Shown: positions 31,496 to 38,659 of the stretch, piece after piece | Numbering within the stretch: the stretch's first letter is position 1 | How the letters are laid out: each line of letters begins with the position of its first letter | Position numbers and translations under genes: made by a program | From: Discostella pseudostelligera | Taxonomy: Eukaryota > Bacillariophyta > Thalassiosirophyceae > Thalassiosirales > Thalassiosiraceae | DNA length: 38,659 nucleotides | Assembly: GCA_036940085.1 (NCBI GenBank) | Contig: JALLBK010003354.1 | Location: 967-39,625 of the forward strand | Reading direction: 5' to 3' | Notes under the pieces: model-generated | What the model saw: only the letters and a program-made list of their open reading frames with translations | Told to the model about the DNA's origin: nothing | The model's database searches: none

Positions 31496-33025
31496 CTACT
31501 CGAAGGGACGAAGACCATCAAATGCCACAGCCTTGAGCTCACGCTCCGTCACAGCCTTCTTCTCATTCAGTTCCTCACGAACACCTGCCATGGCCGAGGC
31601 AGTACCAAGCAATACATGATCTCCACCAAAGAACCCATCCTTCTTCGTCCACACGGTACCCAGCGAGCAGAGATGCAATCCATTCTTCAGGATGATCATG
31701 TCCCGCTCGAGAGGCATGGCATTGTACGATCTGTACCCCGAGTATTCAATTTCTTCATGGGCCTTGCATGCTGGATGGCAGCGAGAGAGAGAGAACAAAG
31801 CGAAAATGAAAAGAATGAATTGAATGAAGGAGGAGGGACATGAGGAAGATATCATTGGACAACACAACTCTAGTCGACCGACCAACCAATCGGCCGACCA
31901 CATCATCACTTCAGCTATCTACTTACCATTGCGGAAATGCATCGCCTTCATGAGTGGATTATTCGTCTCCTCCATCTTACGTGTCTCCTCCTTGAGACGT
32001 TCCATACATTCCACGGCAATCTCTTCGGCCTTAATCTTGCGCTGACGCAAATCTTGGAGTGTTTCCTCGGTCCATACTGGAAAAGTCTGTGTGTGAGTGA
32101 TGATGATGATGATGATGATGATGATGAGAGGCGCACCATTCGAGAGAAAAAGTGAGTGAGCGAGTGAATGCAATGAAATTTTGCCAAATAATACATATAT
32201 CTGCAAGCGTGTGTCGTCGTCTACTCACCACATACATTCTCCCCTTTGGAATCGATGCACCATTATTCCTCGTCACTTCCTTCGGGACATCAAATCCACA
32301 AATCAATGCACCGGCATTGGCATTGCGACGCCAAATCATTTCCCATACTCCATGTTCGAGATTGACTGATTTGGATCCGGTGAGATCGACATATTTGCCT
32401 GGCTTGAGAACGTTGAGTGCCTAATGATAATGATAATACGAAGGTATTTGAGAGCGATGAAAGAGAGAGGTGTGTGATGATATGTGAGCATGCATGCTGT
32501 CATGATCATTGTTGTCATGGAGCTGCAATATCGATATTACTATCAATACGTTACCTTCGCACCCGTCGACAATTGAGGATTGGGTCCATCAGCACCTGGC
32601 ATTTTGGGACTGTGCAAAAAATACGTAACAACAGCAACAAAGTAGCAAAGAGAGAGAGATGATAGAAATCAAGTGTTCAGCAATGCAGCAATAATTCAAA
32701 TAATAAGTACAACAACAAGCACTTACTGAATATAATTGGCAATTTGATTCCCATGCAATTCCAATAATAGTCCATCAATCCCAAGTCGATTGCCCGTCAT
32801 GACGACACCCCCGCCGCCTCTTCTACTGCCGCTACTACTTTTGGCTACATCGACTTGACCAATGTCCAAATGAATTTTAAGCAAGGCATCTTCTTGTGCT
32901 GCGGCATAGTTTGCCAAGGCCGGATTGGCTTGATTGATGAAGGGCAAGTTTAAGAAGGCATGGCTGCTGCTTGGCAGTAGGAGGAGGAGAATGCTGCCGA
33001 TGATGGTGGAGGACAAAGATTTCAT
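31496..33025 (-). CDS. Probable plastid-targeted protein of unknown function
   Basis: Predicted 326 residues from five exons (33025-32727, 32609-32555, 32420-32229, 32086-31927, 31770-31496), all GT-AG, phases 2, 0, 0, 1. The Met at 33025 is chosen because it starts a signal peptide (hydrophobic 8-18) ending SSSHA before Phe24; Phe directly after the signal peptide is the diatom plastid-import hallmark (ASAFAP type). The mature part has conserved-looking stretches: LNVLKPGKYVDLTGS, HGVWEMIWRRNANAGALICGFDVP, a charged helix WTEETLQDLRQRKIKAEEIAVE, and a C-terminal domain with GTVWTKKDGFFGGDHVLLG. I recognise no family. The exon 4 acceptor is the first of two adjacent AGs (ACAG at 32087), since the second would put the rest out of frame. 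Confidence 0.8.
31771..31926 (-). other. Intron 4 of the plastid-protein gene
   Basis: GTAAGT donor at 31926 and CATCCAG acceptor at 31771, phase 1, 156 bp. Joining gives FRNACKAHEEIEY. Confidence 0.75.
32087..32228 (-). other. Intron 3 of the plastid-protein gene, with ATC/GAT microsatellite
   Basis: GTGAGT donor at 32228, ACACACAG acceptor at 32087, phase 0, 142 bp. A run of about nine TGA/ATC triplets (32097-32127) lies immediately upstream of the acceptor, where the pyrimidine tract would be. Confidence 0.7.
32421..32726 (-). other. Introns 1 and 2 with a 55-bp exon between them
   Basis: Intron 1 is 32726-32610 (GTAAGT, GCACAG) and intron 2 is 32554-32421 (GTAACG, CATTAG). The 55-bp exon 32609-32555 codes about 18 residues (PKMPGADGPNPQLSTGAK) and joins phase 2 to phase 0. 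Confidence 0.72.
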
Positions 33026-33677
33026 GATGGCTGATGATGATGGCTGATGATGATGTTTGATAGGCGCTTGAGAATGAGACAATAATGATGTTGACTGTTG
33101 ATGATGATGATGATTTGATGTCCGAGGAGAATAAAATTTATGGGATTGCTGCCGATTGAGATTGCTGCTGCTATCTACTCTGATTTTAAAATTCGTTGGA
33201 GGTGTCGTCGTCAATCAATACTATCGCATTGGCTGCTTGTCCCAGAAGAAGAAGAAGAATTGAGTGGTTGGCATCACATCCATCACCAATCAACTATCGT
33301 ATCTCCAAAGCCAAAGTTCCAATGTCGCAGCGGAGAGAAGTGTCACGGCATTGCCATGGCCATCATGGTGGATTGGGTTGGCTGGCTGGCTGGGTTGGTG
33401 TTGCTTGCTTGTGCCGTCCAAAGTTCGAGCGAGAGAAGAAGATGATGATGGCCAGAATTCTGATGTCTCCATAGTACGTTGGAATCAGTACTAGCTACGA
33501 GTAAGTTGGGAGCAGATGTCAAGGCAGGCGGCGGTCACAAAACGGACACAACGGGCGGAGAGGGTGATCCTCAAGTTGGCGGGAAGGTCCGATTTTGTGC
33601 GATACAAATTTCAAATTCGAGAAACCTCCGATTTTGTACTAATTCCTAAGTATGGATTTTGACCCCCAATCAATTCA

Positions 33678-33689
33678 AAATTCGAATTT
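33678..33689. repeat. Palindrome AAATTCGAATTT
   Basis: Perfect 12-bp palindrome in the LRR gene 5' flank, embedded in repeated AATTTGAATTT-like sequence. A similar CAAATTTCAAATTCGA stretch is at 33605-33620. Function unknown. Confidence 0.3.
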
Positions 33690-33926
33690 GAATTTGAGAT
33701 GGCCGGCTGGCTCGCTTCCGTCTGGCCTTGTCACCTGCGTCAACTTCACCACCACCCTGCACCCTGCATCACCACACATCACCACACCCTGCACACCTCT
33801 GCACACCCATCACAACATGCATCTCCATGACCATGATGTGTAGTGTGTAGGTGTAGGAGTACCACCGAGACGAATTATTGATACTACCCATCGCGAGTCG
33901 CCGCTTCAACTAACAAATATCAAACA

Positions 33927-34079
33927 ATGAATGAAGAGAGAGATGATCCCAGCAATAACGTCGTTGATCTCTCTGGCTCCAGGGAGGAGGATGAATCCAG
34001 CTATTTCATTGAGGGCGACGGAGACAACATTGATGGGTGCAGATTTAGTATTCGTTTTCAGACTGGCGGCACAATGTAG
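33927..34079 (+). other. 50-codon acidic ORF upstream of the LRR-like gene (uORF or frameshifted 5' end)
   Basis: The ATG at 33927 opens a 50-codon frame (MNEERDDPSNNVVDL... acidic, Ser-rich) ending with TAG at 34077. It lies in a different frame from the LRR gene starting at 34085. The LRR frame, read upstream of its ATG, is open back to a TAG at 34046 and looks coding (DWRHNVATMRIECYDYG). The two may be one gene broken by a frameshift, or a real uORF. Confidence 0.5.
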
Positions 34080-34084
34080 CAACC

Positions 34085-35410
34085 ATGCGCATAGAGTGCT
34101 ATGACTACGGCATTAGAGAAGTGAAAATCAGTGAAAGTTCAAGGAAAGAAGAAAGATGTCCGATTGAAGAAGCTGGCAAGGCAATTGGTGATAGTCTGGA
34201 GTTAAAAGAGATTGACATCACTCTCTCTCACTCTGGATGCGATGATCCTGTCATTGAAATATTTCAAGGGATGTCGCGCAATCGCTCTATTGAATTGGTG
34301 AAATTGCGGTCGGATGTTGTATTCGAGCCGAAGATCGATGTATTTCAAGTTCTCATTCCATTCTTTGAGCACAACGACAATCTCCGCTGCATGGAACTCT
34401 ATCGAGCCAGATCATGGACACTCAAACATCTACCTGCTGCACTGTCGGCATGCAAGAACAGCCAATTACAGCGAATCAACATGATAAATATCAAGGCTTC
34501 GGATAAGATCATAGTGTCGTTCTTTGGATCACTAAGCACCCTACACTTCTTAACCGAACTTTGTGTCGAGAAAACGAATATTGGAGTTCAGGGTTGCGAG
34601 GCATTCTGCAACTTGCTCACAAATTCTGAATCCAAACTTCAACGACTTGAAATTTGCGAAGCTCAACTCGATGATGAACGTGTGATATGCCTGGGGAGTG
34701 CGTTGGCCGTCAACAAGACAGTAAAATACCTTGATCTTGACATGGAGGAACAGAACACACTCACATCCGAGGGGTGGCGAGGATTATCGCAATGTTTGAG
34801 GAACCCCGATTCTGCATTAGAAACACTAAAATTTCGAGACAACTGTTATTATGATGAGGAGGTAGTGGCTGAGGGACTCGCGGCGATGCTAAGGGCGTTG
34901 GAAGGAAACTCGACTTTAAAGGAACTGGACATTGGTTACGATTCTGACGACGCTCTCTTTATCGACGCTTGGGTGTGGGAACTTTTTGATCGTGTACTGT
35001 GTGACAAGACAAGCATTATCAATACTTACTTCTCGAACCACACACTTTGTGAGTTTATGATATATGGTTATTGGCGGGATTTTCGAGACGAAGGGGGCTA
35101 CAGTGAAGTCCAGGACCATGTCGATTACTTACTATCGGTTAATGAGAATGATAACAAGGGGGGAGTGGCTCGTCAAAAGATTTTGGAGCATCATTTCGGA
35201 GATGAAAGAGCTGATAATATCAATATATTTTCTAGTATGCCAGAGTCTGTTTTGGTTCATGCTATCGAGTGGATTGGCAGGGATGAACTTGGACGTTCAT
35301 TGATGTATGAATTTGTCCGAACTTTCCCACATCTGTTCGGCAATCGAATTGTGCCAGATGATGCAGCGGGTAAGAAGAGGAAGCGCGGGATGTTGGGACA
35401 TTTGTTTTAG
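34085..35410 (+). CDS. Leucine-rich-repeat-like (RNI-like) protein
   Basis: Predicted 441 residues, single exon. Repeated units of about 27-30 residues with L..L.I......D....L...L....L..L.L.. spacing run through about residues 35-300; for example LQRINMINIKASD, LQRLEICEAQLDDERVICLGSAL and LETLKFRDN. This is the pattern of ribonuclease-inhibitor-like LRRs, used for protein binding. The C-terminal part (about 390-430) has a motif SMPESVLVHAIEWIGR...LMYEFVRTFPHLFG, and a KKRKRG basic patch near the end could be a nuclear signal. Diatom genomes contain many such LRR proteins with a similar ending; that is from memory. The start is uncertain (see the upstream ORF). Neighbouring genes give no clue to its role. 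Confidence 0.75.
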   Translation: MRIECYDYGIREVKISESSRKEERCPIEEAGKAIGDSLELKEIDITLSHSGCDDPVIEIFQGMSRNRSIELVKLRSDVVFEPKIDVFQVLIPFFEHNDNLRCMELYRARSWTLKHLPAALSACKNSQLQRINMINIKASDKIIVSFFGSLSTLHFLTELCVEKTNIGVQGCEAFCNLLTNSESKLQRLEICEAQLDDERVICLGSALAVNKTVKYLDLDMEEQNTLTSEGWRGLSQCLRNPDSALETLKFRDNCYYDEEVVAEGLAAMLRALEGNSTLKELDIGYDSDDALFIDAWVWELFDRVLCDKTSIINTYFSNHTLCEFMIYGYWRDFRDEGGYSEVQDHVDYLLSVNENDNKGGVARQKILEHHFGDERADNINIFSSMPESVLVHAIEWIGRDELGRSLMYEFVRTFPHLFGNRIVPDDAAGKKRKRGMLGHLF

Positions 35411-36100
35411 TATATGCGTGGATGTTGATGAGCAAGCTGATATCTATATTGGTGTGACGATGATCACAACATGGGTGTACCGAAGAGTGGCCGCAGCGGA
35501 TACTATTATTGGCTTGGAGTAAGTTTTACCACTATATTTAGTATGATATATATATTTGCTTGGAGTGTAATTGGACTTAGTAAAGGTATTCATTATTACT
35601 TTATCCATGACGGAGTATTGAGCGTCAAAAGCACTCGAAGATGTTCGGATAGAAACTGATGTTTGCTGTCTCCTCGAAGAATACAACTTAACTCAGATCT
35701 CATCCAGAGTTCGCTCTCGGCCAACTGCTGAGCACATAATCTCACAATTGACAATATTCAATAATAGGCGTCAACAAATAATCAATATCGCAGCCTGCTG
35801 TTGCTGATGCTTTTACCTGCATTGGAGGAGATGTATCGGTCCACTATTCACAATGCGCTGGATTGCTATCTGAAATTTGTTGGTCCGCAGCACTTGTATG
35901 ACCAGATCGGTCTTACCTCATTCGATAGTGATTGTCCTTCCGACTGCCTCTTCGATCCGTGCTCTCCTACTCAGCCTGCAATTGACCAGCTGCCTCGAAC
36001 GAGTGTGTACCGGCATCATGGATCAACCAGCACCATGTCATAATTCTCCTCTTGTACTAAGCTTGTAGTATTCCATCCCGAGCAACAAACGTTGCATTGA
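35411..36100. other. Convergent intergenic region
   Basis: A 690-bp gap between the LRR stop and the pseudokinase stop. Nothing recognised: no RNA gene, repeat array or conserved protein. Short open frames of 60-80 codons look random. Confidence 0.45.
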
Positions 36101-38494
36101 CTACAGGAGATTTTCATCGGCTGCCTCCTTATGTTCCTTTACGGTCTTTCTCAAAAACTCGACCGCATCGAAGATGCTGATCCTCTCGTCCGGATTGTAG
36201 ATCCAACATTGTTCCATCAGTTCAATCAACTTTCGCTCGATAAAGCTGCGTTCCTTGTATCGTGAATCAACGTAAGGGTGCATCCCAGCAATCACTTTTT
36301 TCTGCACAATGTCGTCGTTTCTCTCTTCATACTGATGCATCATGACGAAAGGAAATATTGAAGAGACCATGGTAAGTTGTCATAAGAAACCGAGTCAGCA
36401 AGGTCAAGTGTCCGTGTAGTGTGGTGTGCAGATCGAGCGAGAGAGAGAGAGAGAACTTACAAACATCCAAAGACCCGTGATCATCGCATATATATTATTG
36501 CCCAACGAAAATAGATCAATCTTTTCATTCAAATCTAGCGCGGAACATTCTTCCGGAGCACGATTGTTCCCATAGATCAATCCGTTGTTGAATGGACAAT
36601 ACTCATTGTTCATCAAATCCCATTTCATAATGGTGACTCGATTGAAATCGCCCAGTTTCAACTTTCCATCGGGAGTGCGAAGCCACTGAATCAATTGCAC
36701 GTCATCATGCACAATAACTCCATCCTCAAAACCATGAAGTTCCGCTAAACTTTCGGCCATTTCTAATGCAAAGCCTAATTTTTGTGTAGTCGTAAAGTTA
36801 TTGAAGGGACGTATACCATTCTCGTTACGTTTCTCAACCACCTCATACTCTTGATATCCTTCCTCGTATACCATGGCCTGTTCGAATTCGATCGGTACTA
36901 CTTCCACCAAGGTAGAGAATGCACAATGTCCGTAAATGTTCATAATCCGTGGAGATTTCGTCAGTCGCTCCATAACAATCGCTTCCGATCGCATCATTTG
37001 GAATGCATCGTAATCGAAATCGTGTCGTGTCTGATATGTCTTGAGAACTGCCGATCGGTACCCCTTGTTGATAAGGTACTTTGCGAGATCTTCATCGAAG
37101 ACATCGTACCTCTCGTCGAGAAGACGTTGCTGTTGCTGCTGCTGCTGCTGCTGTGTCTCTGCCTCGATGGAATAGGGAGGATAAAGCCATATCCACGAAC
37201 AATCTTCCACTAACCATGCATCTCTATAAAATCCAGAAGCTAAGTAGGTTGTATCCATTTCATGTCCAGGACGGGGATTCATGGTTGATAATATTGGGCG
37301 AGCATCGTAGAGTCGGTCAATCGCTAGTTCATGAAAGTTGTTGCATGTTGGAAAGTAGAGAGTTGTGAATTCGGGAGCTTGACATGCTCGTGGCCGATCA
37401 TCATTTCGATCCTCCTCCGTCGACGTCTCCCCAACATTCTCATTCTCATTGTTGACATACATGCTATTTGGTAACACAGTGACACTGTCATCGTCATAAT
37501 ACTGCATCAAATCTTGAATGGTGGCATTCTTTGGTAATGAAACTTTCGTGCCATCCTGCCAATATTGGGGGTGCGATCGTGAAGTTCCACTACCACTACT
37601 ACCTCCTGATTCTTCTTCATCGTCCTCCATTGTGCTGCTACTCGAATCAAAGGCACCCATCGCAATTCCTCCGTCGTGGCTATCGGCAGTACCAGGTATG
37701 ACACGGGCAAAATTTTCTTGATTTCGAATGGATTGATAAATCAAAGTACCATAATCGCTATCCATTTGTTTCGTGGAGCTACCAGAAGTAGTGGTGGTGG
37801 TGGTGGTGGTAGTATCATGTCGAAAGGGAAATGCTCGAAAGGGTGCTTTTGTTTTGATGGCCATGTTGTCATCCCACAGGATCCTTCCCAAGTCAATGGA
37901 GATAGGATGTATCTTTCGAACAACTATTTGTCGCATGGTAACAATTTTCATGAGATCATCCCACCAATAATTAAGATAGGATTTGGAAGATTGTTCATGG
38001 TTGTTGATATCGTTATTTTGCCATTTCGTGTTATTGTTGCTGCTAGTACTGCTCCGAGGTTTCCAATAATTATTATGGTGCATCAATGTCGAACTTTTAG
38101 AGTCATGATGCTTTGATGATGTTCGCACCAGAATAATGACCGTGGCAATAATAATCATCATGCCGGTATTAATGATTGCTCTCTGAACATTTGCTGCTGG
38201 TCGTCGTCGTCGTCGTCGTCGGGTGAGGAAGAATTGCCTCGTCTTTCGAATGCAGTCATCCAGTAGCCGCCGCACCCTCTTCTTTCGACGATACTTCTTG
38301 CCATGATGGTGTTGGTAATAATCATTGTTGTTGCCATTTCCATTCACAACATATGGCAGCAGGTGGCCATCGTCGCCGACGCCACCATCGCCGTAGCCGC
38401 AGCCGCAGCCGCAGCCCGATGTGTCAAAGCCGCTGTCGTCGTTGCTGTGGATATTGATGCCGTTGGATGGCCGCCGTGGTGGTCGATGACGCAT
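36101..38494 (-). CDS. Membrane-anchored probable pseudokinase
   Basis: Predicted 754 residues from two exons (38494-36461 and 36331-36101; GT-AG, phase 0). After a Gly/Cys and basic Arg-rich N-terminus, one hydrophobic helix (about residues 108-122, IINTGMMIIIATVIILV) suggests a type II membrane protein. A kinase-like fold occupies about residues 490-750. The beta-3 Lys is probably in SAVLKTY. The catalytic loop reads HDDVQLIQ (His596, Asp598) instead of HRDxKxxN, and the DFG motif is DFN (616-618). APE is retained as APEE, followed by DLFSLGNNIYAMITGLWMF. The metal-binding Asn and the Lys of the catalytic loop are both Gln, so activity is doubtful. Low-complexity insertions include polyThr and polyGln. 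The acceptor CAG at 36332 is chosen because it gives GLWMFYEERNDD, continuous with kinase helices. Confidence 0.82.
36332..36460 (-). other. Intron of the pseudokinase gene
   Basis: GTAAGT donor at 36460, ATGCATCAG acceptor at 36332, phase 0, 129 bp, with a (TC)n run just after the donor. Reading through the donor gives VSSLSLSRSIC and a stop. Confidence 0.75.
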
Positions 38495-38659
38495 AGTAGT
38501 GTTTGGCCGTCATCGTCGTCGGTGCTTGGTGCACTCACTTGCCGCTTGGTGCATGGTCTGTCTAACATACCATTACCATGGTCATCTGCTTTTTTATCAT
38601 GGTTCAGGAAGATCCTGAGTTACTTTGATTTTGGCGACTTGTTTACGTAGTATTATTTG
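38495..38659. promoter_or_regulatory. 5' flank of the pseudokinase gene (truncated by window)
   Basis: 165 bp upstream of the minus-strand ATG at 38494. No motif or neighbouring gene recognised before the window ends. Confidence 0.3.

Larger units (their letters stand above)
33026..34084. promoter_or_regulatory. Divergent intergenic region with upstream ORF
   Basis: A 1059-bp gap between divergent start codons. It contains an E2F-like TTGGCGGGAA at 33576-33585, a 12-bp palindrome AAATTCGAATTT at 33678-33689 within an AT-rich stretch, and a 50-codon open frame at 33927-34079 discussed with the LRR gene. Open frames at 33140-33494 overlap without any protein feature. Confidence 0.45.

Overview
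The window is nuclear DNA of a eukaryote, most likely a centric diatom (Thalassiosira/Cyclotella/Skeletonema-like). This is an inference from four things. There are short GT-AG introns of about 70-270 bp. Secreted proteins carry long Pro-Thr/Ser and Lys-Gln-Pro-Thr linkers. One protein has a plastid-type signal peptide with Phe at the predicted cleavage site. Homopolymer tracts (Gln, His, Asn, Thr, Ser, Gly, Ala) are very common inside ordinary proteins. No operons, tRNA, rRNA, CRISPR arrays, insertion sequences or viral genes were recognised.

Layout, left to right. (1) 3-3269 (+): 5'-truncated kinesin heavy chain with a polyGln tract inside the motor. (2) 3423-5033 (-): low-complexity Q/H/N-rich protein. 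(3) 5599-7644 (+): probable Paf1 subunit of the Paf1 transcription elongation complex. (4) 8566-20201 (+): a nine-exon gene for a predicted 3592-residue surface protein. It has an N-terminal membrane segment, Pro-Thr linkers, 40 copies of a six-cysteine repeat, an acidic hinge, a GH18 chitinase-like domain whose catalytic Glu is Asp, six CxxC...CC modules and a C-terminal hydrophobic segment. (5) 21184-23436 (-): NAK/GAK-family protein kinase with very large loops. (6) 24225-27951 (-): three-exon secreted M4 (thermolysin-like) metalloprotease with four PPC-like domains and a KQPT repeat tail. (7) 28649-30839 (+): three-exon histidine-acid-phosphatase-like membrane protein. (8) 31496-33025 (-): five-exon probable plastid protein of unknown function. 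(9) 34085-35410 (+): leucine-rich-repeat-like protein, possibly 5'-truncated by a frameshift. (10) 36101-38494 (-): two-exon membrane protein with a degenerate kinase domain.

The genes do not form one pathway. They alternate strand, giving divergent promoter regions (5034-5598, 27952-28648, 33026-34084) and convergent 3' regions (3270-3422, 20202-21183, 30840-31495, 35411-36100). Genes 4, 6 and 7 are all predicted to be secreted or surface proteins. The most unusual locus is gene 4. Four introns cut its cysteine repeat at the same residue, its linker exons are symmetric, and it holds a perfect 162-bp tandem duplication. Its 5' flank carries six TTTGGCG-type (E2F-like) sites. Exon coordinates are my own splice predictions from GT/AG sites, frame and domain continuity; no transcript data were available.
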